DNA of 13,994 nt, from assembly GCA_023230285.1 (NCBI GenBank), contig JALNXP010000034.1, positions 1-13,994 on the forward strand, written 5' to 3'. The position numbers and the translations under genes are program-made. Positions 1 through 7,079 of this stretch are shown here, in pieces. The notes under the pieces were generated by a model. It was not told the origin of the DNA and searched no databases. It saw only the letters and a program-made list of their open reading frames with translations. Origin of the DNA: Bacteroidales bacterium (GTDB lineage Bacteria > Bacteroidota > Bacteroidia > Bacteroidales > BM520). Position 1 is the stretch's first letter; every line of letters starts with the position of its first letter.

Positions 1-8
1 TCCTTCTT
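1..8 (-). promoter_or_regulatory. Possible ribosome binding site of a downstream gene outside the window
   Basis: Read on the minus strand, the first eight bases give AAGAAGGA, a good Shine-Dalgarno-like string about 15 nt after the stop codon of the GntP permease. This suggests that another gene follows closely on the same strand, outside the window, and that the permease is the first gene of an operon. The start codon itself cannot be seen. Confidence 0.3.
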
Positions 9-22
9 ATATTAAGTATTCA

Positions 23-1339
23 TTATGCTATTGGATAGAAAATATTTCCCAAAACCATCGACAGCGCCAATGCGATGAGGGTTATAACCACCGTTACGAC
101 AAACATGTATTTATACCCTTCTTTGTATGACACTCCCGAGATCTGGAGTACGGCGACAATACCGCCGCTGTGTGGAAGACTATCCAGACCGACGGAGGCG
201 ATTACCCCGACTCTATGAAGGATTTCGGCATTAACTCCCATGGCGAGGAACGGCTCTGCAAGTACAGAGAGCGAGGTCGACAACCCACCCATGCCCGAAG
301 CATTGAGACCGCAAAGAAGTGTGGTTGCGAGACCGAAAATGATGAGCGGATTGTATCCCGCATCGGAGAAGCTGAGAATTCCGTGAACAATCTTATCAAA
401 ACCGGGAGCGACCTTGATCACGGAACCGATTGCAACGATCGCGGAAGCATTCACTATCGTTCCCGCGGCACTCGGAATGCCGTCTTGGAAAATCCTGCAT
501 ATCGATGCTTTCGAAACGTTCTTGTAGCATAGGATCAAGCAAAGCACGATACCGGACAAAAGGGCAACAGAAATATCTTGCTTAAAGATATTCAAGACCA
601 AGGCCACACAAACGATTGGGAGAATTGCAATAATGACATGGGGAAGTCTTCCATCTCTTTCAAGAGCATCAGCTTGTTCCAGCACTTTTTCAGTATCTTC
701 ATTTCCTTCAAAGCCGATATTATTTTTTTTCGCCTTGTTCGCTTCATGCTGAAGGTAAAGAATGATCAATACCAGAGTAAGCAGACCGCAAACGGTACCC
801 ACACCCGGGGCCGCCATTGCAGTCGTCGGAAGGAAAGTGGTTGGAATGATGTTTTGGATCTGGGGGTTCCCGGGAAGCATTGTCACCCAAGTAAAAATAC
901 CGCCGGCGATCGTTGCCGGGATAAGATAACGAGGCATGTTCGCTTTCTTGAAGACCGATAACGCGATCGGATAGAGGGCAAAGCATGACACAAAAGAAGA
1001 AACGCCGCCGAAGGTAAGCAGACCTCCTGCAAGAACGATCGCCGGAATCGCAAACTTAACCCCGAATTTTCCAATGATAAAAGTTGCGATCGACCTTGCT
1101 GCACCAGTTTCATCCATGGCTTTTGAAAGAATAGCACCTAACAACAACATCAGGAATGCTGATTTGACAAAACTTGCAAAGCCCGTCATGTAACTTTGCG
1201 TTACCGTTGAAACAACTGGCATACCGCTAAACAAAGCTACGAACAATACACTGATAATTGCAGCATATACTACCGGCATTTTCTTCAGAGTCAGCACAAG
1301 CAACAATACCAGTCCCAATAAAATGACCACCATGTCCAT
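23..1339 (-). CDS. GntP-family carboxylate/gluconate-type permease
   Basis: A 438-residue very hydrophobic polytopic membrane protein of the GntP (gluconate:H+ symporter) family, expected to import a sugar acid or small hydroxy-carboxylate across the inner membrane. Hydrophobic helices run along the whole length, broken by one charged cytoplasmic-type loop at about residues 197-232. The family-like segment around residues 384-392 (GLDSLPHSG) and the glycine-rich LNASGMGG at 345-352 support the assignment. I chose the ATG at 1339 rather than an upstream TTG because it is preceded by a strong AAGGAGG site and because the extra residues would be non-membrane-like. A strong promoter and a double operator lie upstream. 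The substrate (gluconate, glycerate, hydroxybutyrate or other) cannot be decided from sequence alone. The next gene on this strand is outside the window. Confidence 0.87.
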   Translation of the reverse strand: MDMVVILLGLVLLLVLTLKKMPVVYAAIISVLFVALFSGMPVVSTVTQSYMTGFASFVKSAFLMLLLGAILSKAMDETGAARSIATFIIGKFGVKFAIPAIVLAGGLLTFGGVSSFVSCFALYPIALSVFKKANMPRYLIPATIAGGIFTWVTMLPGNPQIQNIIPTTFLPTTAMAAPGVGTVCGLLTLVLIILYLQHEANKAKKNNIGFEGNEDTEKVLEQADALERDGRLPHVIIAILPIVCVALVLNIFKQDISVALLSGIVLCLILCYKNVSKASICRIFQDGIPSAAGTIVNASAIVAIGSVIKVAPGFDKIVHGILSFSDAGYNPLIIFGLATTLLCGLNASGMGGLSTSLSVLAEPFLAMGVNAEILHRVGVIASVGLDSLPHSGGIVAVLQISGVSYKEGYKYMFVVTVVITLIALALSMVLGNIFYPIA

Positions 1340-1400
1340 GGTTAGTCCTCCTTCTACATTCTCACCGACTGTATGACGGGGAATCAAAATGAGCAAAAAG

Positions 1401-1433
1401 TTTTGCAATCGATTTCTGCAATCGATTGCAAAA
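1401..1433. promoter_or_regulatory. Double LacI-family-type operator in the leader of the GntP gene
   Basis: Bases 1401-1413 and 1421-1433 form a perfect 13-bp inverted repeat with a 7-nt spacer. Inside it, 1417-1430 is a perfect 14-bp palindrome, TGCAATCGATTGCA, with the central CG and TGNAANCGNTTNCA pattern typical of LacI/CcpA-family operators. Bases 1404-1417 (TGCAATCGATTTCT) are a tandem imperfect copy exactly 13 bp away. Both lie just downstream of the predicted transcription start of the permease, where a bound repressor would block transcription. The regulator is not in the window. Confidence 0.75.
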
Positions 1434-1434
1434 C

Positions 1435-1470
1435 ATGTGAAATTCTATCTCCTGTTTTTTCAGTTGTCAA
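1435..1470 (-). promoter_or_regulatory. Sigma70-type promoter of the GntP permease gene
   Basis: On the minus strand, TTGACA (1470-1465) is followed after exactly 17 bp by TAGAAT (1447-1442), one base from consensus in the -10 and none in the -35. Transcription would start near 1435 and leave a leader of about 95 nt that carries the double operator before the ribosome binding site. Confidence 0.75.
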
Positions 1471-1739
1471 GCTTTTTCTGCACAAGTGAGAATAAGGGAC
1501 CAAGGGGCGGAAAGTATTGTCAGTTGGCAGCTTGCCTGGTTCTGGTGGTATTTCTTTTTCCAAACAAACGACACAAATTTGAAATTCTGACCTCATGGAC
1601 ATGTTTTTTCATTTGGTTCTCAGTAGTTGGTTCATTTCGCTAACTGAAGTTTCGCAGATAAATTTAGAAGTTTGGAATCAAAAACGATAAAGCGAATTAA
1701 ACAGGCAAGCATGTTCACTGTTCTGTTATAATTAAAATA

Positions 1740-2281
1740 ATGACGGATTATCATGCGCAGTTTGCCCAATAGCGTGTTTTTCACGCAAACAGGTTGTCGA
1801 TCTGTGTGGAAACGCAAAAACTGCAGAAACCGTATTGTACAATGCAAAGAAGAAAGGTTTGATACGGACGATAACGCGGGAGGCATTCGCTGCAATAAGT
1901 ATTGAAACGGCAGAATCGTTTGCTTCTCCGTATGAAATTGCAAGCCGTATCACGAAAGACAGTTATTATTTCTCATCACATCGCTTTTTGACATTGCGGA
2001 TTATCAATCATGTGTTCAATACCGTTAACGTTTCAAGCTCTGTACGGTTCAAACCTTTTGCTTTCCATGAACAAAGCCATGCCTATAAACAGTCGCATAT
2101 ATCGGGAAGGATTATATTCCATACGACGTCCGGATAACAGAACCGAAACAGACCATCACAGGCAATATCAAAGACTTTGCAGAGACAACCGGACTTGAAG
2201 GACTGCTCCGATGTCTTTTGATGATTACCGTCATACCGGAACGAAAACTATCTGACTGCCTTGTTTTGTACGTTCTTATAG
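1740..2281 (+). pseudogene. Broken AbiEi-like (type IV antitoxin family) gene
   Basis: Three reading frames must be joined to recover one protein. An ATG at 1740 opens MTDYHAQFAQ and then hits a stop. A second frame, open from about 1790 to 2100, gives a winged-helix-like stretch (NAKKKGLIRTITREAF, then SPYEIASRITKDSYYFSSH, then HVFNTVNVSSSVRFKPF). A third frame from about 2105 gives YDVRITEPKQTI and TTGLEGLLRCL. This succession (helix-turn-helix, the 'IASR..DSY' segment, a beta-rich middle and a helical 'GLEELLRCL' end) is what I recall from AbiEi-family antitoxin-like proteins. At least two frameshifts make it inactive. No partner nucleotidyltransferase toxin is visible; an IS3 fragment follows directly. 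The family call is from memory of the pattern and is moderately certain. Confidence 0.5.
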
Positions 2282-2545
2282 GTGTTCGGAAAAGATCGTG
2301 GTTACCTGGTTGCCATATTGGATCTGTATGGCAGAAAAGTGTTTTTCTGGAGACTATCCGACAGAGTATGGAGCCCGGTTCTCGCGCAAAGACTCTTCGA
2401 AAGGCATTGGAAAGTTATGAATGTCTGGCAGCCTCTAGCACGGAAAGAGAGATATACATTCAGTATGGATGGGGAAGGAGAGATAGAGGACAACATCCAT
2501 GTGAAGCGTCTATAGAAAACGATTTAGTACGAAGCGGCGTAATTC
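2282..2545 (+). pseudogene. IS3-family transposase OrfB remnant
   Basis: The frame starting at 2282 reads YLVAILDLYGRKVFFWRLSD, a classic core segment of IS3-family DDE transposases. It then jumps, with an apparent deletion that removes the DQGSQF motif carrying the second catalytic aspartate, to FSMDGEGEIEDNIHVKRL, the family's 'SMDGKGRxxDNIxxERLWR' block. The catalytic glutamate of that block is replaced by lysine (HVKRL), and the following tryptophan codon is an amber stop. Neither the 5' part of OrfB nor OrfA is adjacent. This is a dead fragment, abutting the broken AbiEi-like gene; no terminal inverted repeats could be identified. Confidence 0.72.
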
Positions 2546-2650
2546 CACTTTGACGTATCCGCTGTTTTGACCTCGATTCCCGACCTACTGTATTTAGGGA
2601 GACAAGCACAACCAATGGTTTCATTTTGACTCCCGTAACGTACGATGAAG

Positions 2651-3742
2651 TCAATTTGCCAGCGACAAGTCTTCCCCAATGACGCAAACCTGATCCTTTC
2701 CATTGCGTTTTGCTTGGTACATCGCCTTGTCCGCCCGGTCAACCATACGGACGTAATCGGCATGTTCCACATCGATAACGGGGGATATACCTACGGAAAC
2801 GGTGATGTGGGAGCCTTGGATATCCTTCTCCTTGATCGTTGTACGGATGCGCTCCGCAATGTTCCTGAAATCGGAGACTCCGCCATAGACAAGCGAAACG
2901 AATTCCTCCCCACCGTATCGATACGAAATCATGTGGGTATCGTTTCCGACGAGGGAGAGTATCTGTCCCACCGTCTGAAGGCATGCATCCCCGCATGCAT
3001 GGCCGTACCGGTCGTTGTACATTTTGAAATCATCAATATCCAGCATCATCACGCCGATCGGACGAGGAATACAAACATCCGAAAATGAATTCAACGTCTC
3101 AAACAATTTCCGCCTGTTGAACAGTCCCGTCAATACGTCGGTGTCCTTCTCCACCGACAACCGATGTTCGGCCTCATACGCCCCGAGACGGGTAAGGACG
3201 ACGGATCGTCCCAATACCACGCCCGTAGCGAGAAAACATATTCCATTGGCCAAATCATCAAACGCAATGTCATGAGGCTTCAAGGAAAAACCCAGAATGG
3301 TGTGCGCCACAAAAAAACCGAAGAGAAACAGATCCGTCCTGAGGGGATCGTCGATGATGCTCAAGGGAATCGCGCAGTACAAGCCAAGGATAATCGTCGC
3401 CCGTTGATCGGGGCTGTAGATGACACTCAGATAGAGAGAAAGCAGAAACAATACGGAGAAACCCGCGTATAGCAAAACGCGGGGATGCTGTTTTCCCCTC
3501 TCCGTACGGCTGAGGATTACGAGGACGCAACAACTGAGAAAGCACAGCAGATACGCGACGGTCAATTGCCACTTCGTCGTACTGCTGAACGGCACGATCA
3601 TCAGCATCAGGACGAACAGCCCACAACACAACAAGAGCATACGCATAAGCATACTGGCGTTGTGCAACCGGATGTTCTCCTTGTACGTTTCCAGCAACTT
3701 GCTTCTGTTTGCCTTCACCCACGAAGGTTGCACGATATCCAT
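2651..3742 (-). CDS. Membrane-anchored diguanylate cyclase (GGDEF protein)
   Basis: A 363-residue protein predicted to make cyclic di-GMP from two GTP. The N-terminal half carries about six hydrophobic segments (roughly 31-51, 58-78, 88-108, 113-130, 137-153, 164-184), followed by a GGDEF domain from about residue 195. The domain opens with DVLTGLFNRR (202-211), has the metal-binding DIDDF (235-239), and carries an active-type signature GGEEF (277-281). The inhibitory I-site RxxD expected five residues before the signature is absent (DTHM at 268-271), so product feedback inhibition by that route is unlikely. There is no known sensory domain beyond the membrane part. The gene is the last of a minus-strand series, 82 nt after the HAD gene. 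No clear ribosome binding site precedes the ATG, so the exact start is less certain than the product. Confidence 0.9.
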   Translation of the reverse strand: MDIVQPSWVKANRSKLLETYKENIRLHNASMLMRMLLLCCGLFVLMLMIVPFSSTTKWQLTVAYLLCFLSCCVLVILSRTERGKQHPRVLLYAGFSVLFLLSLYLSVIYSPDQRATIILGLYCAIPLSIIDDPLRTDLFLFGFFVAHTILGFSLKPHDIAFDDLANGICFLATGVVLGRSVVLTRLGAYEAEHRLSVEKDTDVLTGLFNRRKLFETLNSFSDVCIPRPIGVMMLDIDDFKMYNDRYGHACGDACLQTVGQILSLVGNDTHMISYRYGGEEFVSLVYGGVSDFRNIAERIRTTIKEKDIQGSHITVSVGISPVIDVEHADYVRMVDRADKAMYQAKRNGKDQVCVIGEDLSLAN

Positions 3743-3824
3743 TTCGGTATGAGTATATAGTGAAAATTTGTGAAATAGAGTATCCCTTTACCCCGGAAAA
3801 TACAAAAGTATCCCAAGAATCTTA

Positions 3825-4601
3825 TCATCCACGGGACAGAATTTCCCTGACTGTGTCCTCCACGCTGAAACAAAGGAAAGGGAACCTCCGCTTCAAATCT
3901 TCCTTGGCGTTCATCATGACATAGGGGTACCGCACCGTCCGGAACATCGTCACATCATTCTCATCGTCACCAAAAGCGTATGTACGGGAAAGAGGAACGT
4001 CAAAATACGCGCAGGCCCGCAATACTCCGTCCCCTTTGGAGGAGGGGGAGATGTCGATCAAGCCGGTACCGCTGGTGGCGACATTGAACGTTTTTCCCCA
4101 CATACGCGTATACGCTTCCACCGCGGTATTGTCCTTAGGAGGATACACCACTGTCAATTGGTTGATCTCACCGGGAATATCATCGATGGATCCGACGACG
4201 CGCGTAGCGGCGTGTTGCCGCGACAGAAGTTCCCGTAGATCCGGCCCTTCCTCCCCAAGAATAAAAAGATCGTCGAACGAAGCGACAAGCAGGATCTCCC
4301 CCCGCTGTCGGGTCTCCCCGGCGATGATCCTCGCCGCGTCCCGATCCAGCGACATCGCCTCCCCAATCTCTCGTCCCTGCCAAAACATTCGACCGCCTGT
4401 ACTGCAGGAAACGGCCACTTCTCGCTCTAGGCCAGGAAACGACCGCCGTACCGAAGAGTACATCCGTCCGCTGCAAATACAAAACAACCAGCCGGACGAG
4501 GGAGCGTCATGCATTAACCTGACAAGACTCGGAGTCGGGAACCTTTCCCCATGAGGAATCAATGTCCCGTCAATGTCACAAAAAAAGATACCTTTCCACA
4601 C
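3825..4601 (-). CDS. Cof-type HAD-IIB family phosphatase
   Basis: A 258-residue haloacid dehalogenase superfamily hydrolase expected to dephosphorylate small phosphorylated metabolites in the cytoplasm. All four HAD motifs are visible: DIDGT (9-13) with nucleophile Asp9 and acid/base Asp11, the motif-II serine in CSGR (43-46), the motif-III lysine in SSKGDG (187-192), and the metal-binding GDDEND (211-216). The distance between motifs II and III fits a type IIB cap, as in Cof/YbiV-like enzymes. The start is a GTG; a good ribosome binding site is lacking, but translation from here places DxD nine residues in, as usual for the family. It lies 85 nt after the MazG-like gene. The substrate is unknown. 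Confidence 0.86.
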   Translation of the reverse strand: MWKGIFFCDIDGTLIPHGERFPTPSLVRLMHDAPSSGWLFCICSGRMYSSVRRSFPGLEREVAVSCSTGGRMFWQGREIGEAMSLDRDAARIIAGETRQRGEILLVASFDDLFILGEEGPDLRELLSRQHAATRVVGSIDDIPGEINQLTVVYPPKDNTAVEAYTRMWGKTFNVATSGTGLIDISPSSKGDGVLRACAYFDVPLSRTYAFGDDENDVTMFRTVRYPYVMMNAKEDLKRRFPFLCFSVEDTVREILSRG

Positions 4602-4686
4602 ACCCAGAGCCTACCACAGCAAAGAAAAGATGCCTAGCATGAATCGACTTCGCCATCTATCCCCAACACGAAAACAATCCTGTCGT

Positions 4687-5031
4687 TCAGCCTTTCTGAA
4701 ACTCCGTATATTTCCTGGCGTTCCCATAAGCAAGACTCACCGGGTATTTCTTCCGGTTCGCAACAAGCTTCTCTCGGATGATGACCTTCGGATCCGCCCC
4801 GATGGCATCCGCCATCATGAAGCAATACATGAAGATGTCGGCAAGTTCCTCCTTCATCCCCTCCCGGTTCCGCTCCACTTCGGTGTCGCCGCCCGACCAT
4901 TGGAATTTTTCCAACAGTTCGGCCGCTTCCAACGAAATGGAGATGGCAAGATCCTTCGGGGTATGGAACTGCTCCCAATCCCTCTCCCGAACGAATTTCC
5001 TGATATCCTCTTCGATGTCCCTGTCCAGCAT
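4687..5031 (-). CDS. MazG-like nucleotide pyrophosphohydrolase
   Basis: A 114-residue all-alpha protein of the MazG-like/RS21-C6 type, which hydrolyses NTPs or dNTPs to the monophosphate and pyrophosphate, usually as a house-cleaning or pool-control enzyme. The magnesium-binding motif is present: EAAEL with Glu35 and Glu38, and EELAD with Glu61, Glu62 and Asp65. The C-terminal KLxxNxxKYPV signature (88-98) is also typical. The ATG at 5031 has GAGGAA upstream and directly follows the stop codon of the 73-residue gene, with no intervening base (TGAATG), which implies translational coupling. Whether it prefers dCTP-like or non-canonical nucleotides cannot be told from sequence. Confidence 0.85.
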   Translation of the reverse strand: MLDRDIEEDIRKFVRERDWEQFHTPKDLAISISLEAAELLEKFQWSGGDTEVERNREGMKEELADIFMYCFMMADAIGADPKVIIREKLVANRKKYPVSLAYGNARKYTEFQKG

Positions 5032-5253
5032 TCAGAATTCCTCTTCTATATCGGCTTTTCCAAAATGATACATATCCATGAAGCATTGAAGATCGCTTTC
5101 GCTTCTGATACACCCTACCTGATGACGGCTTCCATCGTCGCGATCGATAAAGCAAAGGCTCTTTTCGCCCGTACAGACACTCCTGCTGATGAGTACTCTC
5201 TGCTTTTCGCGATCAAAATGACCGGTGACGGTCCTCTGATGAAAAATTCCCAT
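5032..5253 (-). CDS. Small 73-residue protein of unknown function, translationally coupled
   Basis: I do not recognise this protein. The ATG at 5253 overlaps the stop codon of the SGNH hydrolase by one base (TGATG), is preceded by AAGGAA at proper spacing inside that gene, and its own stop abuts the ATG of the MazG-like gene. It therefore fills the 221-nt gap between two real genes exactly, which is the main argument that it is coding. The product is soluble, mixed-charge and rich in Asp/Arg, with three cysteines (Cys27, Cys34, Cys48) and one more at Cys57, and reads as a short beta-rich then helical fold (SLCFIDRDDGSRHQVGCIR, then an acidic tail ending IEEEF). No membrane segment or signal is visible. 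Confidence 0.6.
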   Translation of the reverse strand: MGIFHQRTVTGHFDREKQRVLISRSVCTGEKSLCFIDRDDGSRHQVGCIRSESDLQCFMDMYHFGKADIEEEF

Positions 5254-5879
5254 CACATTTCCTTGACCATTGCGGCAACGGCTGCGGCCAATGCAAGATG
5301 GGATCTTTTGTCCATGTGGAGTTGGTCGATCTCGCTCGGTCCCGCCACCAAAGAAGCATCCAGAAAAGCGCATCCGTTGCGCTTTGCGACATCCTCGAAC
5401 AAAGGAGCAAGCTGCTTGCTCTTGCATACGGACGTCTCGTCGAACGAAACGAACGGACACCGCGAAAGGTCGTCGCCTACGTGAATCGGGGATATGATGA
5501 GGATTTTCGGTACGGGATACCCCGGACCATAATCGAACTGCTTGGACAGGATAATCAACCGCTCAAGCCCCTTGGCGATCACCTTCGGAGGTGCGGAGAA
5601 CATTGTCTTCGTATCGTTCGTTCCCAACGAGATGATCAGGATGTCGATGGGCATATGGGTCTTCAGGACGTACGGCAATGCCGTATACCCGTTCCGCTCT
5701 CCTTCCAAAGGATCATCGAAGACCGTCTCACGCCCACCGAGTCCTTCCTCCACGACATAAAACCCATCTCCAAGCAAGGACTGCAAAACACGCGGCCACC
5801 GCACATCGTGCCCCCATCTTCCCCCGTTTGGATTTGATCCAAACGTATTGCTGTCACCAAAACATACGACCGTTTTCAT
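5253..5879 (-). CDS. SGNH/GDSL-family hydrolase (arylesterase-like)
   Basis: A 208-residue SGNH-fold esterase or lipase-like hydrolase without a signal peptide, so probably cytoplasmic. Block I is CFGDSNTFG (6-14) with nucleophile Ser10; the block III motif LGTND is at about residues 85-89. The C-terminal Asp-x-x-His block is present as DQLHMD, a variant of the usual DGVHLD. The length suits the arylesterase/acetylxylan-esterase-like group that begins FGDSNTxG. The ATG at 5879 has AGGA just upstream. The gene begins 27 nt after the betaine ATPase gene and overlaps the next gene by one base, so it is probably cotranscribed with the transporter. The natural ester substrate is unknown; the link to betaine uptake is only positional. 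Confidence 0.85.
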   Translation of the reverse strand: MKTVVCFGDSNTFGSNPNGGRWGHDVRWPRVLQSLLGDGFYVVEEGLGGRETVFDDPLEGERNGYTALPYVLKTHMPIDILIISLGTNDTKTMFSAPPKVIAKGLERLIILSKQFDYGPGYPVPKILIISPIHVGDDLSRCPFVSFDETSVCKSKQLAPLFEDVAKRNGCAFLDASLVAGPSEIDQLHMDKRSHLALAAAVAAMVKEM

Positions 5880-5906
5880 GCTTCCTATGATACGTCAAGG
5901 AATCGT

Positions 5907-7079
5907 TCACATCAATGCGGACAACACGCTCGCCTTGGTGACGATACCGGCGAGCACCCCCTCGTCGTCCAAAACGGCAAGCGGGTACTTGCTTTCCGCG
6001 GCAAGCGGCATGACGGAAGCGATCAAATCCGACTGCCGGACCGTATGCACGTCCTTATCCAAGACATCGACCAATTCTTTGCCCTGCTTCTCCCCTTCGA
6101 TGGCCTCCTTGATGCCGATTATACCCACCAGATGCAGGTCTTCATCGACGACGTACGCCGAAGAAAGGGCGTTTTGCGTCATCACCCGAATGGAATGCCT
6201 GACGCTGTCCGTCGTCCTTACCAGCACTTTCGGCGTAATCATGATACTGCTTACGGCGAGTACTTTGGTTTTGTCGGCATTGCTGATGAACGCCCGGACA
6301 TAATCGTCCGCAGGATGGAGGCTCATTTCTTCGGGGCTCGCCACCTGAATCAGACGACCGTCCTTCATGATGGCGATCCTGTCCCCCAGTTTGAACGCCT
6401 CGTCCATGTCGTGGGTGATGAAAATCACCGTTTTCCTTAATTTATGCTGGATGCGAAGCAACTCGAACTGCATATCCTGTCTGACCAGAGGGTCCAGTGC
6501 GGAAAACGGTTCGTCCATCAAAAGCACCGGGGAATCGGGAGCCAATGCGCGGGCGATGCCCACCCGTTGGCGCATACCGCCGGAGAGCGCCGAACAATCC
6601 TGGTGTTCCCATCCGGAAAGCCCCACCATATCGATGATCTTCATCGCCTTTTTCTCCCTGTTCTCCTTATCGACGCCTTTGACCTCAAGACCGTAGGCCA
6701 CATTCCCCAATACGTCCCGGTTGCTCATCAATCCGAACGACTGGAATACCATGGATACCTTGTTGCGCCGGAAGTTTCTCAGGCCCGCCGTATCCAGTTT
6801 TCCGATATCGTTTCCTTCAAACAGAATTTTCCCGCTCGTCGGCTCGTTCAATCGGTTGCACATGCGTACCAGCGTCGATTTTCCCGAACCGGACAAACCG
6901 ATGATGACAAACACTTTCCCTTCGGGGATGGAAAGATTGATATCCCACAGAGCGGCCGTCACGCCGGTCTTCTTGCGTACCGTTTCCTTGTCCACACCCG
7001 CCTCGAGCAACTTCGCCGCTTTTTCCTTCTCCACGCCGTATAATTTCGACACATGTTGGATTTCCATGATCGTCTTCAT
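5907..7079 (-). CDS. opuAA: Glycine betaine/proline ABC transporter ATP-binding protein with CBS domains
   Basis: A 390-residue OpuAA/ProV-type ATPase that powers osmolyte import. It carries the N-terminal helical extension typical of the family (residues 15-45), Walker A GLSGSGKST (61-69), the Q-loop Gln113, signature LSGGMRQR (165-172), Walker B VLLMDEP (185-191) and the H-loop His223. Two CBS domains fill residues about 277-390. In Lactococcus OpuA this CBS pair senses ionic strength and binds cyclic di-AMP; that is family knowledge and is not shown here. The ATG at 7079 was chosen over the longer open frame because it has GAGGAGG upstream and overlaps the permease stop codon as ATGA. It is followed by the SGNH gene after 27 nt. 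Confidence 0.93.
   Translation of the reverse strand: MKTIMEIQHVSKLYGVEKEKAAKLLEAGVDKETVRKKTGVTAALWDINLSIPEGKVFVIIGLSGSGKSTLVRMCNRLNEPTSGKILFEGNDIGKLDTAGLRNFRRNKVSMVFQSFGLMSNRDVLGNVAYGLEVKGVDKENREKKAMKIIDMVGLSGWEHQDCSALSGGMRQRVGIARALAPDSPVLLMDEPFSALDPLVRQDMQFELLRIQHKLRKTVIFITHDMDEAFKLGDRIAIMKDGRLIQVASPEEMSLHPADDYVRAFISNADKTKVLAVSSIMITPKVLVRTTDSVRHSIRVMTQNALSSAYVVDEDLHLVGIIGIKEAIEGEKQGKELVDVLDKDVHTVRQSDLIASVMPLAAESKYPLAVLDDEGVLAGIVTKASVLSALM

Noticed and set aside
1471..1739. Possible small genes on either strand in the region before the AbiEi relic
   Set aside because: The frames are short, have no ribosome binding sites and their composition is phenylalanine- and cysteine-rich noise; I see only intergenic DNA and weak hairpins such as AGTTGG/CTAACT.
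4573..5484. Open frame of about 300 codons on the plus strand across the HAD/MazG/SGNH region
   Set aside because: It lies antisense to three genes with clear catalytic motifs, has no family-like segment, and its length is explained by the codon pattern of the opposite strand.
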